64,000 bases of DNA, taken from NCBI GenBank assembly GCA_900466945.1, contig UBNV01000006.1:434001-498000 (forward strand), read 5' to 3'. The translations under genes were made by a program, and so were the position numbers. The notes under the pieces are model-generated. The model was given only the letters and a program-made list of their open reading frames with translations. It had not been told where the DNA came from and searched no databases. Of the stretch, positions 8,009-16,502 are shown one piece after another (the stretch's first letter is position 1; each line of letters begins with the position of its first letter). The DNA is from Hyphomicrobiales bacterium. Lineage in GTDB: Bacteria; Pseudomonadota; Alphaproteobacteria; Rhizobiales; Rhizobiaceae.

Positions 8009-8782
8009 ATGCAATGGACAGACGAGGCGATCCTCTTAGGAGTGCGGCGGCATGGCGAAACAAGCGTCATTGCCGAGGTGATGACCCGCACGCGCGGCCG
8101 CCATCTCGGCATGGTGCGCTCCGGACGCTCGCGAACCATGCAGCCAGTTTTGCAGCCAGGAAACCGCCTTGAGGTCACCTGGCGCGCAAGGCTGGACGAA
8201 CATCTGGGCGAGTTCCGGGTCGAGCCCCTGCTGCTCCGCGCAGGTCGCCTCATGGAAAGCGCGACCGGCGTTTACGGCGTGCAGGCGCTGGCCTCCCTTC
8301 TGCGTCTCTTGCCCGAGCGCGATCCCCACGCGCATTTGTTTGGCGCACTTGATGTGATTCTCGACCACTTGGAAGACCCCGCAACAGCGGGTGAACTCTT
8401 CGTGCGCTTCGAGCTGGCGCTTCTCAACGATCTCGGTTTCGGTCTGGACCTGGAGGAATGTGCGGCGACCGGTACCCGCAATGATCTGGCCTATGTCTCG
8501 CCGAAATCGGGCAGGGCGGTGAGCCGGGAGGCAGGGGCTCTCTGGGCTGACAAGATGCTGACGCTGCCGGACTTTCTGACCCCCGGTACGAACCGGGCGG
8601 CCGATCCGGAGACACTCGCCGACGCTTTCCGGCTAACGGCCTATTTCCTGGACCGACACGTCTATGTGCCGCGGGGGCTCGAGCCCGGCGCGGCACGCGA
8701 GGGATTTTGTCAGGCTGCGTTGAAGACCTTGCGATCGTTGGACGCGACCGGCGCGTTGGCTGCGCCGAAGAACACGGCCTGA
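8009..8782 (+). CDS. recO: DNA repair protein RecO
   Basis: Loads RecA onto single-stranded DNA with RecF and RecR in gap repair. The 257-residue product starts with [19 protein letters not shown], the N-terminal OB fold, with [12 protein letters not shown] around residues 30-41, followed by a helical C-terminal domain with [19 protein letters not shown] (about 131-149). The alphaproteobacterial form lacks a full zinc-finger Cys set; only Cys149 and a late Cys are seen. In many rhizobia recO directly follows era; here two genes intervene. Its 3' end overlaps the convergent small gene at 8710-8964 by 73 bases. Confidence 0.93.
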   Translation: MQWTDEAILLGVRRHGETSVIAEVMTRTRGRHLGMVRSGRSRTMQPVLQPGNRLEVTWRARLDEHLGEFRVEPLLLRAGRLMESATGVYGVQALASLLRLLPERDPHAHLFGALDVILDHLEDPATAGELFVRFELALLNDLGFGLDLEECAATGTRNDLAYVSPKSGRAVSREAGALWADKMLTLPDFLTPGTNRAADPETLADAFRLTAYFLDRHVYVPRGLEPGAAREGFCQAALKTLRSLDATGALAAPKNTA

Positions 8783-8964
8783 TCCTCAGGCGCGGATTTC
8801 GCCATGTGCTGGTGGATGGCCATCTGCAACTCGCCGACGCTGCGATAGACGCCGCCGTCCAGATCGATGACCGGATATTTGACGGCGATGAACTTGACCC
8901 TGTCGCCGTCGGGGATGGTGATTCCAACCGGAACCCCGGCATATTCGATAACTTGCTTCTTCAT
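8710..8964 (-). CDS. Conserved hypothetical protein, 84 aa
   Basis: A small soluble protein starting [20 protein letters not shown] with [20 protein letters not shown] in the middle, probably a compact beta-rich fold followed by a helix ([12 protein letters not shown]). The start has a GAGGA site about nine bases upstream. Its last 24 codons overlap the 3' end of recO on the other strand. Similar short proteins occur in rhizobia as hypothetical proteins; no function is known to me. It may be co-transcribed with the 31-codon ORF upstream (9043-9138). Confidence 0.65.
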   Translation of the reverse strand: MKKQVIEYAGVPVGITIPDGDRVKFIAVKYPVIDLDGGVYRSVGELQMAIHQHMAKSAPEDQAVFFGAANAPVASNDRKVFNAA

Positions 8965-9042
8965 AACGAGTGTCCTCGCTCATGCACTGAAGGCACGGCG
9001 CTGTTTCAATAGTCGATTGTGGAATTCAGGCTTTGCGCTGCG

Positions 9043-9138
9043 TCACATTCGACAGGAGCAGGCGGAATGGCGTTTCACCATCACGAGGCACGAGGTCGTC
9101 TGCCAGGATCGGATGGCATCAAGAAATACAACTTGCAT
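9043..9138 (-). CDS. Small ORF with strong Shine-Dalgarno site, 31 aa
   Basis: The ORF begins at ATG 9138 and encodes a 31-residue cysteine-containing peptide (starts MQVVFLDAIRSW, ends SACSCRM). A near-perfect ribosome binding site AAGGAGGT lies eight bases upstream, far stronger than those of most genes here. A promoter-like pair and a 7-bp hairpin lie upstream. It could be a real small protein or a leader peptide for the 84-aa gene downstream. The frame stays open upstream to 9249, but that longer form would include the hairpin. Confidence 0.45.
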   Translation of the reverse strand: MQVVFLDAIRSWQTTSCLVMVKRHSACSCRM

Positions 9139-9162
9139 TTCGCTGACCTCCTTCTTTGGCTG

Positions 9163-9183
9163 CGGCCTCTGGACTTGAGGCCG
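9163..9183 (-). other. Leader hairpin before the 31-aa ORF
   Basis: CGGCCTC (9163-9169) and GAGGCCG (9177-9183) form a perfect 7-bp stem with a 7-base loop, about 8 bases from the ribosome binding site of the 31-aa ORF. The rest of 8965-9365 holds the promoter, the small ORF and the hairpin at 9320-9342, and is otherwise AT-rich with nothing recognised. Confidence 0.5.
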
Positions 9184-9220
9184 TTCATGGTTCGTCGTCA
9201 GTGTCCGAACCAGCTCGCAC

Positions 9221-9249
9221 AAAGTAGGTGCTGGCTCGGAATCCGTCAA
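9221..9249 (-). promoter_or_regulatory. Sigma-70-type promoter candidate
   Basis: On the minus strand TTGACG (9244-9249) and TACTTT (9221-9226) are separated by exactly 17 bases. This would start a transcript near 9213, leading into the hairpin and the 31-aa ORF. Confidence 0.45.
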
Positions 9250-9319
9250 CGGGAGCGAGAAGAAAAATAAAATAATTTTCTGTGACAGTCGCTATTGGTT
9301 GAAAACATGGGAATTTTGA

Positions 9320-9342
9320 TCCGGCACAGAAGAAATGCCGGA
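9320..9342 (-). terminator. Hairpin behind the MFS gene
   Basis: TCCGGCA (9320-9326) and TGCCGGA (9336-9342) form a 7-bp stem, 24 bases past the stop of the minus-strand MFS gene. The following TCAAAATT is only weakly T-rich on that strand, so termination is likely but not certain. Confidence 0.5.
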
Positions 9343-9365
9343 ATATGATCTCAGTTAGGGCATAA

Positions 9366-10586
9366 TTAAGCCGCGGCGATGGCCGGGCGTTCAACCGCTT
9401 TTTCGCTGATCGGCCAATGCACCACAGCCGCGAAGATCCCGAGCGCCACACCCAACCACCAGACCTGGTCATAGGTTCCGAACTGGTCGTAGAGATAGCC
9501 GCCCATCCAGACGCCGAGGAAAGAGCCGAGCTGGTGGGAGAGGAAGACGAGGCCTCCCAGCAGGCCGAGGTGTCGCGTGCCGAACATGATCGCGACGAGG
9601 CCATTGGTCGGCGGCACGGTGGAGAGCCAGAGGAGGCCCATCACCGCGGCGAAGATCACCACCGAAAGCGGCGTCTGCGGCAGGAGCAGGAAGAGTGTCA
9701 CCGTGATCGAACGGCCGATATAGATATAGGCGAGGAAATAGGGCTTCGAATAACGCTGCCCGATCCAGCCGGCGGCCAGAGAGCCGATGATGTTGAAGAA
9801 GCCGATCAACGCCATGGCGATGACCGCATAGCTCGCTTCGATCCCGATATCGCCGAGATAGGCGGGGAAGTGGGCAGTGATGAAGGCGACCTGGAAGCCA
9901 CAGACGAAGAAGCCGGTGGTGAGCAGGAGATAACTCTTGTGCGCGAAGGCTTCTCTCAACGCCTCGGCAATGGTCTGCTTATACTGGCCTCCCGACTGCG
10001 TGCCCGATTGGGCATTGCCGCGCAGCGGGAAGGCGAGCAGTGGCACCACCAGCATCATGACCGCGATGATGACAAGACTGTCCGACCAGCCGAAGGCCGA
10101 GATGAAGCCCTGACTGAGCGGCGCGAACAGGAACATGCCCGCCGACCCGGCAGCCGTCCCGATGCCGAATGCCATCGAGCGTTGCTCGGGCGTAACATTG
10201 CGCGCGAATGCCGAGAGGATGACGCTGAAGGAACCGGCGCCGATGGCGGTTCCGATCAGCACGCCGCCACCGATATGCAGCCAGATCGGAGCGCTGGCAA
10301 AGGCCATCATCAGCAGACCCGCGGCATAGAGAACGCCGGACATCACAAGGACCCGTCCGGTGCCGTATTTGTCCGCGAGCGCCCCGAAGAATGGCTGGCT
10401 CACACCCCAGAAGAGGTTCTGGAAGGCCATGGCAAGGCCGAAGGTCGAGCGATCCCAGCCTCGATCAGCCAGCATCGGCAGCTGGAAGAAACCCATCGCC
10501 GATCGCGGCCCGAAGGTCATCACCGCGATCAGCGATCCCGCGAGAATGATGAGCCAGGGCATGGCGGGACGGCTGGTGGTGGTCAT
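9366..10586 (-). CDS. MFS transporter
   Basis: A 406-residue major facilitator with about twelve membrane segments. The MFS motif A region is visible as GALADKYGTGRVLV (about residues 63-76) and again in the second half as AAGWIGQRYSKPYFLAYIYI. The overall pattern (GFFQLPMLADRGWDRSTFGLA near the start) resembles MFS carriers related to the oxalate/formate-antiporter and monocarboxylate group. ATG 10586 (MTTTSRPAMPW) is chosen because an AGGAGAG site lies six bases upstream; an in-frame start at 10610 lacks one and would overlap the operator-like palindrome at 10612-10632. The substrate is unknown. No regulator gene is adjacent. Confidence 0.85.
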   Translation of the reverse strand: MTTTSRPAMPWLIILAGSLIAVMTFGPRSAMGFFQLPMLADRGWDRSTFGLAMAFQNLFWGVSQPFFGALADKYGTGRVLVMSGVLYAAGLLMMAFASAPIWLHIGGGVLIGTAIGAGSFSVILSAFARNVTPEQRSMAFGIGTAAGSAGMFLFAPLSQGFISAFGWSDSLVIIAVMMLVVPLLAFPLRGNAQSGTQSGGQYKQTIAEALREAFAHKSYLLLTTGFFVCGFQVAFITAHFPAYLGDIGIEASYAVIAMALIGFFNIIGSLAAGWIGQRYSKPYFLAYIYIGRSITVTLFLLLPQTPLSVVIFAAVMGLLWLSTVPPTNGLVAIMFGTRHLGLLGGLVFLSHQLGSFLGVWMGGYLYDQFGTYDQVWWLGVALGIFAAVVHWPISEKAVERPAIAAA

Positions 10587-10611
10587 CGGGGACTCTCCTG
10601 TTTCGATCACA

Positions 10612-10632
10612 CATTAGTGCAGTCCACTAATG
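10612..10632. promoter_or_regulatory. Operator-like palindrome upstream of the MFS gene
   Basis: CATTAGTG and CACTAATG are perfect 8-bp arms around CAGTC, 26 bases before the MFS start codon. Its size and place fit a TetR- or MarR-type repressor site; the cognate regulator is not next to it. Confidence 0.45.
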
Positions 10633-10735
10633 AGCAGAAACGCCTTTTGATGAACTGGCCATCAAGCGATTTGATGGATGTCAGGTGGGCTGGGGCATCG
10701 CCATCATGTGCGGCCCTCGCCCGGGTGTCCTTAAA

Positions 10736-10787
10736 GCCCCTCACCCTACCCTCTCCCCGCAAGCGGGGAGAGGGTAGGGTGAGGGGC
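10736..10787. repeat. Perfect 25-bp-arm palindromic repeat
   Basis: Two perfectly complementary 25-base arms (10736-10760 and 10763-10787) flank AA. The arms consist of CCCTCACCCTACCCTCTCC-like sequence. This is a dispersed palindrome type I recognise from many proteobacterial genomes, where it yields spurious translations such as LTLPSPRLRGEGRVRG. It lies between the MFS start and the MOSC gene stop and could also stop transcription. Confidence 0.85.
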
Positions 10788-10829
10788 AAAAGCCGCGAAT
10801 ACCGTTCAAAGCCGTAAGTCCAAACAACC

Positions 10830-11675
10830 TTACCGCTGCTTGATCGCCCAACTCTCGCGACTGCCAAGCACCGTCACGGCATCCCCGACCCGCACCAGAC
10901 CCTCTCCCCTTGGCACCGCATTCCAGCCGAACAGCGGCCCCGGCACGCGGCGGTCGGCGGACATGCGGATGCGTCCCATGGCCGGCATCGGGCTGGCGCC
11001 CTCGCGCGAACCGGTCTTCTGGTCCTGGGTGGTCATGATGCAGCGCGGGCAGGGTTTGACGAAATCGAAGCGGATGCCGCCGATCTCGAGGCCAGACCAG
11101 GCATCCTCCGCCCACGGCTCGTCGCAGTCGACGACGATATTGGGGCGGAACCGGTCCATGCCGACTTCGCCTTCGCCGTGCCGGACCATGTCCTCGTTCA
11201 GGGCACGCAGCGAACCTGTCGTCGTGACAAGGATCTGGTAGCCGTCGGCAAAACCCATCGGCGAGCCTTCGCCCGCCCATTCCGCGCTCGCCTCGCGCCG
11301 GCTTTGGCCGTCGATAAAGACGAGTTTCACGGACCTCCCGAACCACTCCGAGAGTTTCTCGTTGATGCTGTCATGCGCGACGGCGGCGCTGACGATCGAG
11401 CGCCAGATCGCGACATCCATGCGATTGTCCGGCTGCGGTGGCGCGACCATCATCTCGCCCCCGTCATCCAGCCGAAGCGTCAGATAGGCCGCTGCCGGAA
11501 GGGCGGTGAGACGGGCAAGCTCCGGGAGTTCCCGCTGCGTAATGAAGTGGCCGGAGGGATCGACCAGCATCATACGCCGGTCTCCGGAAAGGCCCATGGC
11601 ATCGATCCGCGCTTGCGGCAGCGCAATGCCGCGGGCGCTCTTGAACGGATAGATGAAGAGATCGGTGATCTGCAT
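10830..11675 (-). CDS. MOSC domain protein (YcbX/mARC-like)
   Basis: A 281-residue protein with an N-terminal MOSC_N beta barrel (MQITDLFIYPFKSARGIALP) and a C-terminal MOSC domain (about residues 130-275). MOSC proteins bind the sulfurated molybdenum cofactor; the family Cys is probably within VKPCPRCIMTT (Cys209 or Cys212), and DRFRPNIVVD (174-183) is the usual preceding motif. This layout matches E. coli YcbX and eukaryotic mARC, which reduce N-hydroxylated compounds. That activity is inferred from the family. It lies nine bases after the HD-domain gene on the same strand. Confidence 0.87.
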   Translation of the reverse strand: MQITDLFIYPFKSARGIALPQARIDAMGLSGDRRMMLVDPSGHFITQRELPELARLTALPAAAYLTLRLDDGGEMMVAPPQPDNRMDVAIWRSIVSAAVAHDSINEKLSEWFGRSVKLVFIDGQSRREASAEWAGEGSPMGFADGYQILVTTTGSLRALNEDMVRHGEGEVGMDRFRPNIVVDCDEPWAEDAWSGLEIGGIRFDFVKPCPRCIMTTQDQKTGSREGASPMPAMGRIRMSADRRVPGPLFGWNAVPRGEGLVRVGDAVTVLGSRESWAIKQR

Positions 11676-11684
11676 GCCGCACCT

Positions 11685-12338
11685 TCAGATTTCGTCGCGG
11701 AAAAGGGAGAGGAAAAGGCTGAGCCTTTCGTGCCGTTCTTTCGCGAGCTTGGCACCCGTCACGGTCTGGAACCCATCGGAAAGTTTTAGGAGCTTCGCCG
11801 GGAAATGATCTATCGCATAAGTCCTGTCGTCGAGTGGCCGATGCTCGGCGCCCGGATCGGCGGGATGATAGAGCCCGGAACCCATGCGGCCGGCGATGTA
11901 GAAGCAGCGCGCCACACCGACCATACCGATCGCATCCAGCCGGTCAGCGTCCTGCAGCATCTTCGCTTCCAGCGTTTCCGGTGGGATATTGGCTGAAAAG
12001 CTGTGCGTCAGGATCGCATGGGCGACCGCTGCGATCTTCGCTTCAGGCCAGCCGAGCCCGGCAAGGATGCCGCTCGCCTTTTCTGCCGCAAGCCGCGAGG
12101 CCTGCGACCGGAGCGGTGAGCTTTTCTCGACGGCGACGCAATCATGCAGCAGCACAGCAGCGGCGAGGATTTGAGGATTGCCCCCTTCGCCGGTCTGGAT
12201 CTTCAGCGCATTCTTGAAGACCCGGTGGATATGGGCGAGGTCGTGCGAGCCGTCATCCCCCTCGGTCGCGTGATCAAGGAGATCGGCGGCAAGCGCCTCG
12301 TGGGGGGCGAAGTCGGCGGCAGTGAGAAGGGCGGTCAA
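11685..12338 (-). CDS. HD-domain phosphohydrolase (YedJ-like)
   Basis: A 217-residue metal-dependent phosphohydrolase of the HD superfamily. The ligand pattern is visible: His in SHDLAHIHRV (about 31-40), the HD pair in AVLLHDCVAV (His65-Asp66) and a late Asp in MLQDADRLDAIG (about 127-138). The spacing and the late GRMGSGLYHP segment are like the YedJ group of uncharacterised nucleotide or phosphate-ester hydrolases. Substrate unknown. Probably co-transcribed with the MOSC gene just behind it. Confidence 0.83.
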   Translation of the reverse strand: MTALLTAADFAPHEALAADLLDHATEGDDGSHDLAHIHRVFKNALKIQTGEGGNPQILAAAVLLHDCVAVEKSSPLRSQASRLAAEKASGILAGLGWPEAKIAAVAHAILTHSFSANIPPETLEAKMLQDADRLDAIGMVGVARCFYIAGRMGSGLYHPADPGAEHRPLDDRTYAIDHFPAKLLKLSDGFQTVTGAKLAKERHERLSLFLSLFRDEI

Positions 12339-12404
12339 GTGTGAGTCCCCGTTTCGGAAGGCCGCATCTAGCCTTGCGACCGCTTCCTGTTCAACCGCTC
12401 CTGA

Positions 12405-15176
12405 TCAAATCCCCGTCGGTGCCTCGTCCTCGTCTACCCTCAGGTGCCGGTTGGACTTGCCGCTCAGGATCTTCTGGTAGAAGAGCCCGATGCCGATCAG
12501 CACGAAGCCGAGGCCGATGAAGGAAAGCGCTCGCAGAACGCCTTCGAGGTTCGCCATGTCGATCAGGAAGACCTTGGCGACCGTGAGCATCACGACGACG
12601 GCTGAAGCGATGCGCAGGCTTCTCGCATCGAAACGTGAGCCAAGCGCCAGAAGCCCGACGCCAATCGCGAGCCAGGCCACCGAATAGCTGTAGGTCTCCG
12701 CCTGCTCGAAACCTTTCCAATAGGGGATGAACTCGCCCTGCCAGAACCTCCGCACCGAAAGCGTCACCCAGGCAAAGCCGAGCACGGCGCCGGAAAGTGC
12801 CAGCAGGATCACATAGGGCAGGGGCCGCTTGTCCCGCGCATAAAAGGCGAGGCCCGCATAGGCGAGGCCGGGAAGCAGATAACCGATCAGCAGCAGGTTG
12901 ATCAGCGGCCAGCTGCCGGTGCTCTCGCCGGTGAAATAGGGGTTGAGCGCGCCCAGATGCAGGCTCACCGTCTGGGCGATGGCAATCCCGCCTGCCACCA
13001 TCGAGCCATAGCGGAAGACGGGGCTCGGCGATTTGAGATCAAGCGTCATCAGGATGCCCGAGAGCCCGACGACGAGCAGCGTGTAGATCGACTGCTCGCC
13101 AAGCGTCGGCGTCGACGAATCGAGTACGCCGCCATTCATGGCGTGGCGCACCAGGATGGCGATGGCGAGAAGGCCGAGAAGGCTGGCGAGTGCCTGCAAT
13201 GCACTGCGCACCCGCTGGCCCGGCCAGTTGCGCATTTCATAGGCCGCGAAGAGGGCAAGCAGGGCGGGGATGCCGTAGCCCGGCAGCAACTGGTTGAGGA
13301 CGGGCGTGCGCGAAAGCGCGGCCGGCCCCACCAAGGTCGGATCCCAGCCGATCCGGAAGAGCACGCCGACCAGCGACAGGACCATGATCCAGGGCAGGCC
13401 GCTCCAGGATCGCTTGCGTGTCGCTATGAGATAAGCAAAGCCGAGCAGGGCGAGCAGGATCGTGGTCACCACGCCGTCGGTGAGGCTGTGCAGGGCCAGC
13501 GCGAAGGCCGCGAAACTGCCCAGGAGCGGCACGTCGACGCCGCGCCTGAAACCAGGGACTGCACCCCGACGATCAAGGGTTTCGCAAGCCGCGAGCAGCA
13601 CTGCGCCGAGGCCGATTGCGAAGAGCCCGTGCGCCCAGTCGCGGGCGTATACGCCGTAGAAGACGAAGCTGATCGTCGCGAGCAGCACCGGAAGGACGGA
13701 TGTGACGGTGGCCCAGACCGTGGAAAACAAGGGATCGGCGGCAAAGCGCCGCCGGATCTGGGCGAGAGCCAGCAGGACGAAGACCGCGGCGAGACCGAGC
13801 AGAACGAGTTTGGCCGGGCCTCCGAGATCGACGACGACGCTCTCGTCGATGCCGAAGCCGAGCAACAGGACCTGCGCCTGCGCAATCAGCCCCGTCTTCA
13901 CCACCGCGCCGATGAGAGCACCGACGCTCGCGATCGCTGACGGCCAGAAGGCGCCATTTCGGGCGCTGCCCGCTGCAGCAAGCGCCGCGATCAGGGCCGC
14001 GAAGGCAAAGAACGGCAAGTGATCCGCCGATCCGCGGTCGATCAGTACCAGCGCTGGGAGGAGGACGGCGAGCGACAGCGTGATGTCGAGGCCGAGCGGG
14101 CCGGACGCCATGCGACGGCCGAGCGCATCGAGGGAAAGCGAGGTCTCCGGTTCCGACCCGTCCTCACGCGTCGGCCCTGGCCAGACCAGCATCCAGGCGG
14201 CGATCATGGCGATCAGGGAGAGGGCAACAGGGGTGATGTCGGCCGAGTCTATGAGGGCGATGAGCGCCCAGATCCCGAGCAGTACCTGGGCGATTGACGG
14301 GACGATCAGCCAGCCCTTGAAGCGCGAAGCGAGCGAGGTCGCGACCTGTGCCACGGTCAGGTAGATGAACAAGGTCCAGAGGTTCGGCGCCGTCGTCGAA
14401 ATGAGAAGTGGCGTCACCATCGAGCCCGCAAGCCCCAGCCCCGCCAATGCCTGCCCGTGCAGGAGCGAGAGGCCGAGCACAGCGAAGGCGGTGAGCGCCA
14501 GCAGGATAAAGGCAAGCGTCGGCCCGATGAAGTCGTAGATGCCATGTGCCGCATAAATCGCCCCAAAGAGGGAGACCGCGCCGGCCGCCGACAGGATGCC
14601 GGGCACCATGGCATTGGCATAAAGTGCTTCGACCTTCGGCAGCGCCTTGCGCCGGATCAGTTCACCGACGCCGATCAGCAGGAGGCCGAACAGAGCCGCC
14701 AGCGTCAGCCGCACCGCAGGGCCGAGCAATCCGCTCTCGATCGAGTAGCGGACGAGGAAGACGCCACCGAGCGCCAGCGCAAGACCGCCCGCCCAGACCG
14801 CCCAGCGCGCCCCAAGCAGGTTCTCGAAGCTTTCCGCCGGGGCTTTTGCGTGAACCTCCTGACGCGCAGCTGCGGGAAGCAGATCTGCTTCGCCCTCTGC
14901 AATGGAAGCCGGTTCGCTCTGTCGGGGTGCCCCATCGATACGCGGCTCTTCGTAAACGATCGGCGCGGCCGCATCGAGCGGCAGTGGCATCCGATCTGGA
15001 GCCGTTTCTGCAGTCTCGACAGCCGCGCTGTCCGATTCGCCGACTGAACCGCCGAGCCGGAAGAGCTTCTCCCTGACTTCGCCGAGTTCCTTCTCGAGGC
15101 GGTCGATCCGTTTGGTCGAGCCCCGGAGGGTGATGAAGAGAACGCCGATCAGGATCAGCGGCAGCAGTTCGAACAT
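12405..15176 (-). CDS. DUF2339 polytopic membrane protein
   Basis: A very large membrane protein of 923 residues. An N-terminal membrane anchor (MFELLPLILIGVLFITLRG) is followed by a short coiled-coil-like stretch (RIDRLEKELGEVREKLFRL, about 22-40), an acidic linker, and then more than twenty hydrophobic segments from about residue 115 to 900. The entry into the membrane domain, ENLLGARWAVWAGGLALALG, is characteristic of DUF2339. ATG 15176 is preferred over a GTG 15 bases upstream because most homologues begin with this hydrophobic segment. Function is unknown; its weak similarity to multi-spanning lipid or glycan carriers would be speculation. It sits alone on the minus strand, divergent from nadA. 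Confidence 0.82.
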   Translation of the reverse strand: MFELLPLILIGVLFITLRGSTKRIDRLEKELGEVREKLFRLGGSVGESDSAAVETAETAPDRMPLPLDAAAPIVYEEPRIDGAPRQSEPASIAEGEADLLPAAARQEVHAKAPAESFENLLGARWAVWAGGLALALGGVFLVRYSIESGLLGPAVRLTLAALFGLLLIGVGELIRRKALPKVEALYANAMVPGILSAAGAVSLFGAIYAAHGIYDFIGPTLAFILLALTAFAVLGLSLLHGQALAGLGLAGSMVTPLLISTTAPNLWTLFIYLTVAQVATSLASRFKGWLIVPSIAQVLLGIWALIALIDSADITPVALSLIAMIAAWMLVWPGPTREDGSEPETSLSLDALGRRMASGPLGLDITLSLAVLLPALVLIDRGSADHLPFFAFAALIAALAAAGSARNGAFWPSAIASVGALIGAVVKTGLIAQAQVLLLGFGIDESVVVDLGGPAKLVLLGLAAVFVLLALAQIRRRFAADPLFSTVWATVTSVLPVLLATISFVFYGVYARDWAHGLFAIGLGAVLLAACETLDRRGAVPGFRRGVDVPLLGSFAAFALALHSLTDGVVTTILLALLGFAYLIATRKRSWSGLPWIMVLSLVGVLFRIGWDPTLVGPAALSRTPVLNQLLPGYGIPALLALFAAYEMRNWPGQRVRSALQALASLLGLLAIAILVRHAMNGGVLDSSTPTLGEQSIYTLLVVGLSGILMTLDLKSPSPVFRYGSMVAGGIAIAQTVSLHLGALNPYFTGESTGSWPLINLLLIGYLLPGLAYAGLAFYARDKRPLPYVILLALSGAVLGFAWVTLSVRRFWQGEFIPYWKGFEQAETYSYSVAWLAIGVGLLALGSRFDARSLRIASAVVVMLTVAKVFLIDMANLEGVLRALSFIGLGFVLIGIGLFYQKILSGKSNRHLRVDEDEAPTGI

Positions 15177-15335
15177 TGAGCCTCGCAGCACCTCGCTTAA
15201 GGAGGAGACAAACTAACGCTTTTCTCCGCAAGGGAAAGCGTCCTGCATCACGCAGCGCGGGACACGGGCAGCGACGAGGCGGAAGTTGTCGCAACCGATC
15301 TTGCAATCAAGGTCGAAACTTTCTACATCGGCACT

Positions 15336-15351
15336 ACCGGCGATCGCCGGT
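15336..15351. other. 16-bp perfect palindrome upstream of nadA
   Basis: ACCGGCGATCGCCGGT is self-complementary and followed by TTTCTTT on the plus strand. It lies 15 bases before the nadA operator. A terminator for an unseen upstream transcript or a protein site are both possible. Confidence 0.4.
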
Positions 15352-15366
15352 TTTCTTTGGCGCTTG

Positions 15367-15387
15367 TTATGCTCTATCTGAGCATAA
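15367..15387 (+). promoter_or_regulatory. Probable NadQ operator of nadABC
   Basis: TTATGCTC and GAGCATAA are perfect 8-bp inverted arms separated by TATCT, 18 bases before the nadA start codon. The place is right for repression of nadABC. Rhizobiales are known to control this operon with NadQ, and a NadQ-like gene lies at 20503-21471. The exact NadQ consensus is recalled, not computed. Confidence 0.7.
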
Positions 15388-15405
15388 TTAATGGAGGAGA
15401 TGGCC

Positions 15406-16476
15406 ATGGAAGCGCAGCACCTGCCGCAAACCCGTCCCGGAACCCGCACTGCAGCTGAACGTTTCGGCGTCTGGGAACGGCCGGATCTGACCTATACGCC
15501 CGCCGTCGCCAAGGAGACCGAGCATCTCTACCAGCGTGTCCGCGATTTCATCCCTGCGATCGAGTGGCCGGTCTTTGCGCCTTACATCCACGCCATCAAC
15601 CGGCTGAAGAAGGAACGCGGCGCCGTCATCCTCGCGCATAACTACCAGACGCCGGAGATCTTCCACTGCGTCGCCGACATCAAGGGCGATTCGCTGCAGC
15701 TCGCCCGCGATGCGGTCAGCGTCGACGCCGAGATCATCGTCCAGTGCGGCGTCCACTTCATGGCCGAAACCTCCAAGCTCCTGAACCCGGAGAAGACGGT
15801 ACTGATCCCGGATGGCCGCGCCGGTTGCTCGCTGTCGGAATCAATCACCGGTGCCGATGTCCGCCTGCTGCGCGAGCGTTATCCGGGCGTGCCCGTCGTC
15901 ACCTACGTCAACACGTCCGCCGACGTGAAAGCCGAGACCGACATCTGCTGCACCTCGGCCAATGCCGTCGACGTGGTCAACAGCTTCGAGAGTGACACGG
16001 TGCTTTGCATCCCCGACGAATATCTGGCGATGAACGTCGCCAACCAGACGACGAAGAAGATCCTCACCTGGAAAGGGCATTGTGAAGTGCATGAGCGCTT
16101 CACGGCCGACGAACTCCTGGAATACAAGCGCGCCGATCCGCGCATCGAGATCGTCGCCCATCCGGAATGCCATCCGAGCGTGCTGGCGGTCTCCGATTTT
16201 GCCGGCTCGACCAAGGGCATGATCGACTACGTCAAGACGAAGCGTCCCGCCCGTGTGCTGCTCGTTACCGAATGCTCCATGGCCTCCAACATCCAGGTCG
16301 AACTGCCGGAGGTCGATTTCGTAAAACCGTGCAACCTCTGTCCGCACATGAAGCGCATCACCCTGCCGAAGATCCTCGACAGCCTGCTCTTCATGACGGA
16401 GGAAGTGACGGTCGATCCGGCGATCGCAGATCGCGCGCGACTTGCGGTCGAGCGGATGATCAATCTGAAGAATTGA
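15406..16476 (+). CDS. nadA: Quinolinate synthase
   Basis: Condenses iminoaspartate with dihydroxyacetone phosphate to quinolinate in de novo NAD synthesis, using a 4Fe-4S cluster. The 356-residue product contains [14 protein letters not shown] (about 73-86), [13 protein letters not shown] with cluster Cys114, [14 protein letters not shown] (about 178-191), HPECHPSVL and the C-terminal [13 protein letters not shown] (Cys309, Cys312). The start is set by GGAGGAGA ending six bases before ATG 15406; in-frame ATGs at 15391 and 15400 are upstream of or too close to this site. nadB follows after 26 bases and nadC after that, so the order nadA-nadB-nadC is one operon behind the operator at 15367. 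Confidence 0.95.
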   Translation: MEAQHLPQTRPGTRTAAERFGVWERPDLTYTPAVAKETEHLYQRVRDFIPAIEWPVFAPYIHAINRLKKERGAVILAHNYQTPEIFHCVADIKGDSLQLARDAVSVDAEIIVQCGVHFMAETSKLLNPEKTVLIPDGRAGCSLSESITGADVRLLRERYPGVPVVTYVNTSADVKAETDICCTSANAVDVVNSFESDTVLCIPDEYLAMNVANQTTKKILTWKGHCEVHERFTADELLEYKRADPRIEIVAHPECHPSVLAVSDFAGSTKGMIDYVKTKRPARVLLVTECSMASNIQVELPEVDFVKPCNLCPHMKRITLPKILDSLLFMTEEVTVDPAIADRARLAVERMINLKN

Positions 16477-16502
16477 AATACCGGCCGGCCGGGGAGGGCT
16501 GA

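Noticed and set aside
9417..10817. 466-codon open frame on the plus strand opposite the MFS gene
   Set aside because: Antisense shadow of a hydrophobic protein gene: almost all residues are charged or small, and it ends in the LTLPSPRKRGEGRVRG translation of the dispersed palindrome.
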